DNA of 13,906 nt, taken from the NCBI GenBank assembly GCA_964498725.1, contig CAZCHS010000093.1, forward strand, positions 1 through 13,906, given 5' to 3'. The notes under the pieces were generated by a model that did not search any database, had not been told where the DNA came from, and was given only the letters and a program-made list of their open reading frames with translations. Below are positions 8,172 through 13,906 of this stretch, one piece after another. Positions within the stretch are counted from its first letter, which is position 1; every line of letters begins with the position of its first letter. The position numbers and the translations under genes were made by a program. Source of the stretch: JAFGTP01 sp964498725. Lineage in GTDB: Bacteria > Fidelibacterota > UBA2242 > JAFGTP01.

Positions 8172-8535
8172 CAGGCTCCTTTAACATGGATTTTATTCTT
8201 TCCAGATCTTTTTCCGACACTTCTTCGACATCAAAGAGAAATGCCGCCATTTTTGAAAAAGACCCGTCAAAAACTTTTTGCATCAGGGACTTGGTTTCAC
8301 TTTTGCGAACTTCCTTTTCCTGTACAACCGGTGAATAATAATTGATCGCGCCGACTTTTTCTTTCTGCAGGAAATTTTTCCCCACTAAACGCTCCATATA
8401 AGTTTGCACAGTTGTGTAGGCGCGCTCCTGTTCTTTGAGAATTTCATCGTGGACTTCACGAACGGTGGCGTTGGATTTTTTCCACAGGATTTTCATGATC
8501 TGCCATTCGAATTCACTTAAAGTTTTATTGGTCAT
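8161..8535 (-). CDS. BlaI/MecI/CopY-family transcriptional repressor
   Basis: DNA-binding repressor of 124 residues, normal for the family. The N-terminal winged helix (about 6-75) is clear: LSEFEWQIMKILWKKSNATV, then REVHDEIL, and the recognition-helix region YTTVQTYMERLVGKNFL. The C-terminal helices (about 80-124) are the dimerisation part and contain the region where M56 partners cleave in the beta-lactamase systems. The frame begins with an ATG at 8547, but that ATG has no ribosome site. The ATG at 8535 has GGAG 6 bases upstream and starts right before the conserved LSEFEW, so I chose it. Two palindromic operators overlap its promoter, implying autorepression. It is the first gene of an operon with the M56 peptidase. 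Confidence 0.93.
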   Translation of the reverse strand: MTNKTLSEFEWQIMKILWKKSNATVREVHDEILKEQERAYTTVQTYMERLVGKNFLQKEKVGAINYYSPVVQEKEVRKSETKSLMQKVFDGSFSKMAAFLFDVEEVSEKDLERIKSMLKEPDDE

Positions 8536-8552
8536 CGGTTTCTCCATTTATC

Positions 8553-8568
8553 TACTACTTCAGTAGTA
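8553..8568. promoter_or_regulatory. BlaI-type operator 1
   Basis: Perfect dyad TACTAC-TTCA-GTAGTA: 6-bp arms and a 4-base spacer. Arms and spacing match the staphylococcal mec operator as I recall it (TACTACATATGTAGTA). It starts at the last base of the -10 box and covers the expected transcription start of the repressor gene. Confidence 0.88.
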
Positions 8569-8596
8569 ATCTAATTACTACAATCGTAGTTGTCAA
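8568..8596 (-). promoter_or_regulatory. sigma70-like promoter of the blaI-M56 operon
   Basis: The minus strand shows a perfect TTGACA (-35, 8591-8596), a 17-base spacer and TAGATT (-10, 8568-8573). Both operators overlap it, which supports the promoter and the autoregulation together. Confidence 0.75.
8576..8591. promoter_or_regulatory. BlaI-type operator 2
   Basis: Dyad TACTAC-AATC-GTAGTT, one base short of perfect, 23 bp from operator 1 start to start. It fills the spacer between the -35 and -10 boxes, so two repressor dimers could cover the whole promoter. Confidence 0.85.
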
Positions 8597-8734
8597 GAAA
8601 TTTCATTGAATTATTTCGATATTTTTTGCGCCTGAATTTTGATTAATTAAAATAAAAGTAGAAATTCTGTAATAATTTTACAAACTTTGTATCATAAAGA
8701 GTGCTTGTATAAATTATTTAAAAAGGAGAGAAAA

Positions 8735-9949
8735 ATGATCAGGAATTTCAAAAAGTATTTCAGTCTTATTTTCACACTTTTGTTGATTATAAATATCAGT
8801 TTTGCAGGGAATTCTCCCAAAAGAATTATCCTCAATCTGACAGAAAATCCGGATTCTGAAATGGCAGTCACCTGGCGCACCTGTGAACCAGTAGATGAAC
8901 CGGTAGCGCAAATTACCAAAACAAACGCCACTACGGATTTGGAAACCACGGCAAAAACAATCACCGCCGTCTCAGAAGAATTACAACCCGTCGATGATAA
9001 AACTGTCTATCACCATTCCATAATTTTTAAAAATTTATCCCCCACAACAAGCTATGCTTACCGCGTTGGTGACGGCGAAGTCTGGTCGGAATGGAATCAT
9101 TTTGAGACCGCATCCAACAAAGCTGAACCCTTTGAATTCATCTATCTTGGCGATGTTCAAAATGGTATTTTTACCATGACCAGCCGCGTTTTGAGAACCG
9201 CCTACAAAACAGCGCCCGACGCAAAATTTTGGCTCTATGCCGGTGATATCATCAATCATGGTGGCAGTGATGCAGAATGGCAGGAATATTTCGACGCTGC
9301 CGGCTGGATTCCACGCACCACGCCAATGATCTTTTTGCCGGGCAATCACGAGTATCCGCAAAAAACTTTCAAGGGAACAAAATCCCGGAAATTGGACCAT
9401 ATCTGGCGGTCGCAATTCACATTGCCGGAAAACGGTGTGCCGGGATTGGAAGAAACCAATTACTATATTGATTACCAGGGCATTCGTGTAATCACTCTCA
9501 ATGGCAATGAAAAACTTAAAGAACAGGCCAAATGGCTGGATAAAATTTTGGCAAAGAATCCGCAAAACTGGACCATCATATCCACTCACCAACCTTTTTA
9601 CTCTACAGCCCGGGGACGGGACAGCCAGGAGCGACGCGACCTTTTTCTGCCTTTATTTGATAAGTATAATGTTGACCTGGTTCTGCAGGGACATGATCAC
9701 GCTTATGGCAGAACCCACAAAATGCGCAATAACAAAATTGTTGATGAAAACGAGCCCGGCACTTACTATGTTGTTTCAGTTGTGGGCGTCAAAGTCTATG
9801 ACATGAAGGAAGAGAACCGGAAATATATGGCCAAAATGACTAATGGCATCCAATTGTTTCAGGTGATCAGCATTAATGATGACAAACTAACTTATAAAAG
9901 TTATGATACCACCGGTGAATTATTTGATAGTTTTGAAGTTGTGAAATAG
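8735..9949 (+). CDS. Exported metallophosphoesterase, purple acid phosphatase-like
   Basis: Predicted secreted or periplasmic phosphoesterase. Residues 1-24 form a signal peptide (basic start, hydrophobic core, likely cut after ISFA). Residues about 28-127 form the fibronectin-like N-terminal domain of purple acid phosphatases. The calcineurin-like domain follows with metal-binding motifs GDVQ (139-142), AGDIINHGG (169-177), GNHE (203-206), STHQP (283-287) and GHDHAYGRT (319-327). Purple acid phosphatases have a Tyr three residues after the second Asp (GDxxY) that binds ferric iron. Here it is Asn174, so the metal centre probably differs. The upstream in-frame ATG at 8687 lacks a ribosome site; the ATG at 8735 has AAGGAG 7 bases upstream and precedes the signal peptide. 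It is divergent from blaI, and the natural substrate is unknown. Confidence 0.88.
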   Translation: MIRNFKKYFSLIFTLLLIINISFAGNSPKRIILNLTENPDSEMAVTWRTCEPVDEPVAQITKTNATTDLETTAKTITAVSEELQPVDDKTVYHHSIIFKNLSPTTSYAYRVGDGEVWSEWNHFETASNKAEPFEFIYLGDVQNGIFTMTSRVLRTAYKTAPDAKFWLYAGDIINHGGSDAEWQEYFDAAGWIPRTTPMIFLPGNHEYPQKTFKGTKSRKLDHIWRSQFTLPENGVPGLEETNYYIDYQGIRVITLNGNEKLKEQAKWLDKILAKNPQNWTIISTHQPFYSTARGRDSQERRDLFLPLFDKYNVDLVLQGHDHAYGRTHKMRNNKIVDENEPGTYYVVSVVGVKVYDMKEENRKYMAKMTNGIQLFQVISINDDKLTYKSYDTTGELFDSFEVVK

Positions 9950-9978
9950 ATAAATAACACTATTATAAAAAACATTGC

Positions 9979-10002
9979 AGGCGACAATTCGAATTGTCGC
10001 CT
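9979..10002. repeat. 24-bp perfect palindrome between convergent genes
   Basis: Perfect inverted repeat with 12-base arms centred between 9990 and 9991; the left arm reads AGGCGACAATTC. As RNA it folds to a long stem with a TCGA loop. It abuts the methyltransferase stop and lies 29 bases past the phosphatase stop. On the minus strand a T run follows 5 bases after the stem, so it may act as a weak terminator there. Its compactness and GC content also fit a REP-like repeat. Confidence 0.65.
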
Positions 10003-10003
10003 A

Positions 10004-10963
10004 CTAAATCCCCAGCTTTTTCAAGGCGTTCATAATCCCAAACCGTCCGCGGCCATACTCTTCACAAAGCAATTGAATGGTTTTCATTTTGGTGTGGTGC
10101 TTTTCATAGAGAGTTTCGTACCGGATTTTGAGTTGTTGTAATTCCTCCCGCGTCCAGGGCTTTCCCTGATTACGAAGCGCCGCGTTTTTTGTCTTTTCCT
10201 TTTCCATCAATATTCCGAATTTGACAGTTTTTATCGCTTCAATTTGATAGTTGAACATATTTTCACTGAGTTCAAAACCTGTGGCCTGCCGTCCCATTTG
10301 CAGCGCCACCCTGGCGGTCGAAAAACTGCCGAGAAACATATCACACACCAGATCACCGGGATTGCTGGAATAGGCGATCATTTTTGTGAGCAAAGCTGCC
10401 GGCAACTGGTTTTTATTTTTTTTCTGCCCCGGTTTGTATTCCTTGTTAATAGCCCAGACATCTTCACGATCGATATAGTTAGCCGAACCGCCGGTTTCAT
10501 TCTTTTCTGTCGGGCCAAATCTTGTAAAGGTGTTAAAGGTATGCTTCTCCCCCGGTTTGACATAATACAAAATATGGTAATGGGAGGAGACATATTTGGT
10601 TTTCGTATAGACACCAAAATTATATTTCCAGATAATATGATTTAATTCCCGCAATGATGTTTGTCGTAATGCCTTCAGAATATAGAATAAGTTCGTGTAA
10701 CCGGACACAATGTAAATACTGCCCCCGGGTTTCAGTATGCGCTCCGCCTGCTTTATCCATTTTTGGCTAAACTCTTCATAGTATTCCGACGGAACTTCCA
10801 CATAACCATCAATAACATGTTCCTCATTGCGATTATAATGTTTGTGCAGTTTGTCGCCGTTAATACCATAGGGCGGGTCAGTAATGATCAGATCAACAGA
10901 ATTATCCGGAATATGTTCCCCGGCGCCGGCAATGCAATCCTGATTGTAAAATTTATATTTCAT
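10004..10963 (-). CDS. Solitary DNA adenine methyltransferase (beta class) with C-terminal HTH-like domain
   Basis: Predicted to methylate adenine N6 in a specific DNA site using S-adenosylmethionine. Of 319 residues, the catalytic DPPY (29-32) lies near the N-terminus. The cofactor-binding motif I comes later as DMFLGSFST (208-216), the order typical of the beta class, with the variable target-recognition region between. Motif I is unusual: the common form is DPFxGSGT, and here Pro is Met and the third Gly is Phe214. GFELSEN (229-235) supplies the acidic residue for the cofactor ribose. Residues 269-319 form an extra domain (PWTREELQQLK, then GRGRFGIMNALKKLGI) that looks like a SANT/Myb-type helix-turn-helix. 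No restriction endonuclease gene is adjacent, so it is probably an orphan or a regulatory methylase. Recognition sequence unknown. Confidence 0.87.
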   Translation of the reverse strand: MKYKFYNQDCIAGAGEHIPDNSVDLIITDPPYGINGDKLHKHYNRNEEHVIDGYVEVPSEYYEEFSQKWIKQAERILKPGGSIYIVSGYTNLFYILKALRQTSLRELNHIIWKYNFGVYTKTKYVSSHYHILYYVKPGEKHTFNTFTRFGPTEKNETGGSANYIDREDVWAINKEYKPGQKKNKNQLPAALLTKMIAYSSNPGDLVCDMFLGSFSTARVALQMGRQATGFELSENMFNYQIEAIKTVKFGILMEKEKTKNAALRNQGKPWTREELQQLKIRYETLYEKHHTKMKTIQLLCEEYGRGRFGIMNALKKLGI

Positions 10964-11052
10964 TCAAATTTCTCTATTGTCAGATGTTTATCTTCAAAAA
11001 CTAGATAATTTTTTTGGGTTATCAAATTTTTATTTTCTACTACTTTTGTAAC

Positions 11053-11066
11053 GGTATAATTATACC
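11053..11066 (-). promoter_or_regulatory. palindromic TATAAT candidate -10 for the methyltransferase gene
   Basis: GGTATAATTATACC is a perfect 14-bp palindrome containing a consensus TATAAT on each strand. On the minus strand it lies about 95 bases upstream of the methyltransferase ATG, with only a poor -35. It may be a promoter, an operator, or chance in AT-rich DNA. Confidence 0.3.
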
Positions 11067-11068
11067 AC

Positions 11069-11099
11069 AAGTCGAGCCTATTGAATACAGGCCCGACTT
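11069..11099 (-). terminator. hairpin downstream of the C69 dipeptidase gene
   Basis: Arms AAGTCGAGCCT (11069-11079) and AGGCCCGACTT (11089-11099) pair with a single A/C mismatch around a 9-base loop, 13 bases beyond the dipeptidase stop. There is no good T run on the minus strand, so it may slow or end transcription less efficiently than a classic terminator. Confidence 0.45.
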
Positions 11100-11111
11100 A
11101 TGATATGAAAT

Positions 11112-12719
11112 TTATTCTACTTCCCGCATTTTAAAATGATCACCTGTTTCATCAACAACCTTTTTGTACCAGGAGTCCGGATAACCGGGATGAGTCACTT
11201 TACCGTGTTCATCTTTAACATTGCCATCCAGATATTTGTAGATCAAAAACTCGCCCAGGGCTTTCCACCGTTTTACTGTATATTGACCGCTTTCTGAGGA
11301 ATATTCAGTCAGATAATCAATTGCCAGTTGCGGCGATTCTTCGTACAATTTTTCAGCGGCTTTATCAACTTTTTTCACTTCAACTGCAAATCGTCCTTCC
11401 AGTTCACGCTGAACTTTCTGAATATCCACGATCATATCACTATATCGATTATAGGCGTAATTGGATACAAAATTGAATACCCAAAAGGCTGATTCCCAGG
11501 TAAAGGTATCGAAATCACCGGTTCCCACAGCAAAAGCATGAGGCGCTTTGGTTATACCACAATACATCGGCACATAAACAGTGCTGTATGTATCATCCAC
11601 ACCAAACCATAAAATACCCCCAATTGGATTAGGCAGCCATGAGCGGGATTCAGCGACAAAGGAAAATCCGGTTTGCTGAGTGGAAGTGGCGCGTTCATTA
11701 CAATATTCTACAGAATCAACTTCCCATGTCAGCGGGCGCCAGCGATAAGGCAACTTGTAAGGTCCGGCGCCGAGATCTTTGGTCATGTCAAAATCAGTGC
11801 CCTGAAAATGATCGCGCATTAATTCCTGGACATCACGATGGTTCAATTTTTCATCCGGTTTGATCCAGAGCGGCATTGGCTCGGCACTATCAACGCCTTT
11901 GACATAATCCATGGATAGATTCAAAGATGGTGCAATTCTGTTGAACATGGCATAAACACGGGCTTCGCAAAACCGCAAAGCGCCATAGTCCAGTGGCGCG
12001 TAAGCATCAGCAAAACTAAAATCCTTATCTTTGCCGTCGAACCAGCCATTTTCACGGGCCAGGTTAACCACATCTTTTTCATAAATTGTATTCTTATCAT
12101 TCAGGGGAAACTGACGAATGCGCGCCTGGTTGGCATGGCCGCTGACATAGCCATCCGGTACTTTCCGGGCTACCCAAACCGCGCCTTTTTTGTCCGGACC
12201 TTTGGAGATCATTTCCATTAACCAGACTTCATTCGGGTCAGAGATTGAAAAAGATTCGCCGGAACTGTAATAGCCGTATTCTTCTACCAGTTCCGCCATG
12301 ATCCTGATCGCTTCACGAGCGGTTTTTGCGCGCTGCAATGTCACATAAATGAGGCTGCCGTAATCCATGATTCCATCGGGATCGCGTAGTTCTTTTCTCC
12401 CGCCCCAGGTGGTTTCACCAATGGCAAGTTGGTGTTCGTTCATATTGCCGACGACAGAATAAGTGTGCGGTACCTGTTCGATCTGTCCCAGGTAGTTCCC
12501 GGTATCCCATTCATAAATATCCAGCATCTCGCCGGGCAGATGATCGGCGGCTGGTGTGTAATAGAGTTCACCATAAAGTACATGCGCATCGGCTGCGTAG
12601 GTGATCATTGTCGAGCCGGTTTCTGAAGCGCCCCGTGTAATTAAAAAATTTGTACAAGCCAGAGTTTGGATTGTGAATACAAACAACAGTAGTGTTGTAA
12701 TTGTCAGTCTTTTTTTCAT
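11112..12719 (-). CDS. Exported C69-family dipeptidase (Ntn hydrolase)
   Basis: Predicted to hydrolyse dipeptides or short peptides outside the cytoplasm. The 535-residue protein belongs to the peptidase C69 (PepD-like, formerly U34) family. A signal peptide (1-21) is followed directly by Cys22 in ACTNFLITRGASETGSTM, where the family has its N-terminal nucleophile. Signal cleavage before Cys22 would expose the catalytic residue. Other family blocks are NEHQLAIGETTWGG (94-107), DPNEVWLMEM (161-170) and GHANQARI (194-201). The TLAC sequence is also close to a lipobox, but lipidating Cys22 would block catalysis, so plain export or autoprocessing is more likely. The ATG has AGGA about 8 bases upstream and starts the signal peptide. 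It lies upstream of the methyltransferase on the same strand, but 148 bases with hairpins separate them, so they need not share a transcript. Confidence 0.92.
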   Translation of the reverse strand: MKKRLTITTLLLFVFTIQTLACTNFLITRGASETGSTMITYAADAHVLYGELYYTPAADHLPGEMLDIYEWDTGNYLGQIEQVPHTYSVVGNMNEHQLAIGETTWGGRKELRDPDGIMDYGSLIYVTLQRAKTAREAIRIMAELVEEYGYYSSGESFSISDPNEVWLMEMISKGPDKKGAVWVARKVPDGYVSGHANQARIRQFPLNDKNTIYEKDVVNLARENGWFDGKDKDFSFADAYAPLDYGALRFCEARVYAMFNRIAPSLNLSMDYVKGVDSAEPMPLWIKPDEKLNHRDVQELMRDHFQGTDFDMTKDLGAGPYKLPYRWRPLTWEVDSVEYCNERATSTQQTGFSFVAESRSWLPNPIGGILWFGVDDTYSTVYVPMYCGITKAPHAFAVGTGDFDTFTWESAFWVFNFVSNYAYNRYSDMIVDIQKVQRELEGRFAVEVKKVDKAAEKLYEESPQLAIDYLTEYSSESGQYTVKRWKALGEFLIYKYLDGNVKDEHGKVTHPGYPDSWYKKVVDETGDHFKMREVE

Positions 12720-12771
12720 ACCATCTTTCCTATACTTTTAAAAGTTAAAAACAAACATAAATAAACCATAA

Positions 12772-12800
12772 AATATAAAGTAGTCCTTTTTACTTCGCAA
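12772..12800 (-). promoter_or_regulatory. candidate promoter of the C69 dipeptidase gene
   Basis: The minus strand shows TTGCGA (-35), a 17-base spacer and TATATT (-10), giving a start about 45 bases upstream of the ATG. Confidence 0.45.
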
Positions 12801-12883
12801 GCAGAGAATCAAATTTTAACCGACTATTCCTAATAATTTGCTATGGATAAGTAAATTACAAATATTTTTTTTAACCTCCATTA

Positions 12884-12899
12884 TTCATATAAATATGAA
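12884..12899. repeat. TTCATAT-AA-ATATGAA dyad
   Basis: Perfect 7-base arms with a 2-base spacer inside the nested repeat region. It could be an operator, though AT-rich dyads of this size can arise by chance. Confidence 0.3.
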
Positions 12900-12915
12900 C
12901 AATGCCCGCTTCGCG

Positions 12916-12943
12916 CCGATACGTTTCCTTTGGAAACTATCGG
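12916..12943. repeat. hairpin within the non-coding repeat region
   Basis: CCGATA-C-GTTTCC pairs with GGAAACTATCGG across a TTT loop: a 12-bp stem with one bulged C. It sits between copies 1 and 2 of the nested repeat, in a locally GC-richer patch, consistent with one mobile or RNA-structured unit. Confidence 0.5.
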
Positions 12944-13098
12944 GATTAACCTGAATATCATTCTATGAATTTTCCAAATTAGTTTTTTAATATGTATTTG
13001 GTAAACTGTTAATTTTATTCTCTTTGCTTGAAGAATTTGAAAATTCATGAATAATTCAGGTTAAAAAGTTAAAATTATACTTGCATTTGAGACTACAA

Positions 13099-13127
13099 TT
13101 GCCTACCATTCTGATAGGTAATATAAG
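13099..13127 (+). promoter_or_regulatory. candidate promoter with internal dyad for the metal-binding protein gene
   Basis: TTGCCT (-35), a 17-base spacer and TATAAG (-10) lie about 40 bases before the start codon. A dyad, TTGCCTA (13099-13105) and TAGGTAA (13115-13121) with one mismatch, spans the -35 and spacer. This is where an activator or repressor of a metal-response gene could bind. The regulator is not in the window. Confidence 0.45.
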
Positions 13128-13169
13128 TTTTGTTATACAGATAATACAAATAAACAAGGAGATCAAAAG

Positions 13170-13586
13170 ATGAAATCAAAACATTTAGGAATTCTATTTA
13201 TCGCAATAATGCTTCTGTCTATGGTTGCCGTCCTGTCTGCCGGTGAACAAACCAAATGCCCGGTGATGGGTGGTGAAATCGACAAGAGTCTCTATGTCGA
13301 ACAGGACGGAAAACGAATTTATGTCTGTTGTGAAGGATGCATTGAAGAATTGCAGAATAATTTTTCAAAATATGAAGCAAAATTAAAGGCCTCCGGCCAA
13401 TCCGTGGCTTTAGTTTCAACAGATGCGAAACATGATCATAAAGAAGACTGCAACAATGACTGCGAAGAAACTAAAACAGCCGACCATGCCAAAGGTTGCT
13501 GTGACGAAGAGAAAGTCACTGTCGAGGAAAAAGATTGTGGCTCAGGGGATTGTGGCTCCGCCAAAAAAGCAGGCTGCGATAAATAA
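13170..13586 (+). CDS. Small exported Cys-rich metal-binding protein (TRASH/YHS-like)
   Basis: Predicted periplasmic or surface metal-binding protein of 138 residues. A signal peptide covers 1-24 (hydrophobic core ILFIAIMLLSMVAVLSA). The domain at 30-70 has the CPVMGG start and the YVCCEGC centre (Cys30, Cys53, Cys54, Cys57) of TRASH/YHS-type domains, which bind transition metals such as copper. The C-terminal tail (86-138) is acidic and carries seven more Cys (94, 98, 110, 111, 123, 128, 136) and His88, His90 and His106, like a metal-chelating tail. The ATG has AAGGAG 8 bases upstream. It is a single-gene unit with its own candidate promoter and a strong terminator. The metal is not determined by the sequence; copper, mercury or another soft metal are possible. 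Confidence 0.82.
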   Translation: MKSKHLGILFIAIMLLSMVAVLSAGEQTKCPVMGGEIDKSLYVEQDGKRIYVCCEGCIEELQNNFSKYEAKLKASGQSVALVSTDAKHDHKEDCNNDCEETKTADHAKGCCDEEKVTVEEKDCGSGDCGSAKKAGCDK

Positions 13587-13623
13587 TATAATTTAGTAAA
13601 AAATAATACTGCTTCTCATAAGG

Positions 13624-13653
13624 AGAGCAGGCTGTTCCGGCCTGCTCTTTTTT
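13624..13653 (+). terminator. Rho-independent terminator of the metal-binding protein gene
   Basis: A 9-bp GC-rich stem (AGAGCAGGC with GCCTGCTCT) and a 7-base loop are followed by a run of T, 37 bases past the stop codon. Confidence 0.93.
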
Positions 13654-13724
13654 ATTTTTTTCTGACAACTTATTTCTGTTTCCGGACACTAAAAACTGTG
13701 TTTATTTGGAATAAAGAGGTAAGA

Positions 13725-13906
13725 ATGAAGTTTATAAAAATATTTAGTCTACTGGTTTTACCAGTATCACTGCTAATCAGCGATCCGACATTTGTTGAAC
13801 CGACAAAAATCAACCAAAGCACCATACAAATTGATGGCCTGCTGAATGATGAAATTTGGCATAACGCCAAAGCCTACGACCAGTTTTTTACATTTCAACC
13901 GGTTAT
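13725..13906 (+). CDS. Start of an exported CBM9/DUF5916-like protein (partial)
   Basis: The frame opens with an ATG preceded by AGAGG and is still open at the right edge; 60 residues are visible. Residues 1-18 look like a signal peptide (MKFIKIFSLLVLPVSLLIS). Residues 33-60 include IQIDGLLNDEIWHNAKAYDQ and then FFTFQPV. This matches the start of the CBM9-type domain (IDGxLxExxW pattern) that begins DUF5916-family proteins, often large outer-membrane or surface proteins. It may bind carbohydrate. Only the first part of that domain is present, so the family call is moderate and the full function is unknown. The preceding terminator makes it a separate transcript. Confidence 0.75.
   Translation, partial: MKFIKIFSLLVLPVSLLISDPTFVEPTKINQSTIQIDGLLNDEIWHNAKAYDQFFTFQPV

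Larger units (their letters stand above)
12871..13064. repeat. nested inverted-repeat element, possible MITE
   Basis: Three related motifs occur in this non-coding stretch. Copy 1 (12871-12888) reads TTAACCTCCATTATTCAT. Copy 2 (12946-12974) begins TTAACCTGAAT and ends ATGAATTTTC. Copy 3, inverted, occupies 13039-13064 and on the minus strand begins TTAACCTGAATTATTCAT. Copies 1 and 3 agree at 16 of 18 bases. Copies 2 and 3 share an 11-base outer block and a 10-base inner block. Outer ends contain TA, as expected for IS630/mariner-type insertions, but no transposase is present. It could instead be a structured or regulatory region. Confidence 0.5.

Noticed and set aside
9035..9592. 185-codon open frame on the minus strand inside the phosphatase gene
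   Set aside because: It is antisense to a gene with full motif support, has no ribosome site and shows no recognisable family; an overlap artefact.
10004..10963. Restriction-modification system
   Set aside because: No endonuclease or specificity gene on either side; neighbours are a phosphatase and a dipeptidase.
12946..13064. CRISPR-like repeats in the 12.9-13.1 kb region
   Set aside because: Only three diverged copies, in mixed orientation, without even spacing and with no cas gene nearby.

Overview
This is an AT-rich bacterial window (about 40% GC by eye) with eight complete protein-coding genes, one gene cut by the right edge and one gene remnant. Translation starts mostly carry good Shine-Dalgarno sites (AAGGAG or AGGAGG, 6-8 nt spacing), and several promoters look sigma70-like. 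That argues against a typical Bacteroidota genome. The gene content (GH57 glucanotransferase, M56 peptidase with TonB-type C-terminus, exported C69 dipeptidase, CBM9/DUF5916-type surface protein) fits a Gram-negative of the wider FCB assemblage, such as a Calditrichota/KSB1-like lineage. The lineage is an inference; no rRNA or marker gene is present.

Layout: 1-229 is AT-rich with no gene. 230-5011 (minus strand) is a carbohydrate block: type I GAPDH, a strong terminator, then a GH57 4-alpha-glucanotransferase/amylase followed by glycogen synthase, which together look like a glycogen/maltodextrin operon. 5233-6411 (plus) is an MscS-type mechanosensitive channel. 6412-6614 holds the broken C-terminal tail of a thioredoxin-like protein next to a hairpin and IS-end-like repeat. 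6615-8535 (minus) is a BlaI-type repressor overlapping an M56 (BlaR1-like) membrane metallopeptidase that ends in a TonB-type domain. Their promoter carries two BlaI/MecI-type operators. 8735-9949 (plus, divergent) is an exported metallophosphoesterase. 10004-10963 (minus) is a solitary beta-class DNA adenine methyltransferase with an extra C-terminal HTH-like domain. 11112-12719 (minus) is an exported C69 dipeptidase. 12720-13169 is non-coding with nested inverted repeats. 13170-13586 (plus) is a small exported Cys-rich metal-binding (TRASH/YHS-like) protein with a strong terminator. 13725 to the right edge is the start of an exported CBM9/DUF5916-like protein.

How parts work together: the GH57 enzyme and GlgA would remodel and build alpha-glucan, with GAPDH in glycolysis beside them. 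BlaI and the M56 protein form a sense-and-derepress pair: the repressor autoregulates through the two operators, and the membrane peptidase presumably relieves repression. The usual penicillin-binding sensor is replaced by TonB-type domains, so the signal is unknown. I see no CRISPR array, toxin-antitoxin pair, prophage or intact transposase. The least ordinary items are the BlaI/M56-TonB locus with its eroded thioredoxin partner, the methyltransferase-HTH fusion, and the nested inverted-repeat element near 12.9-13.06 kb.
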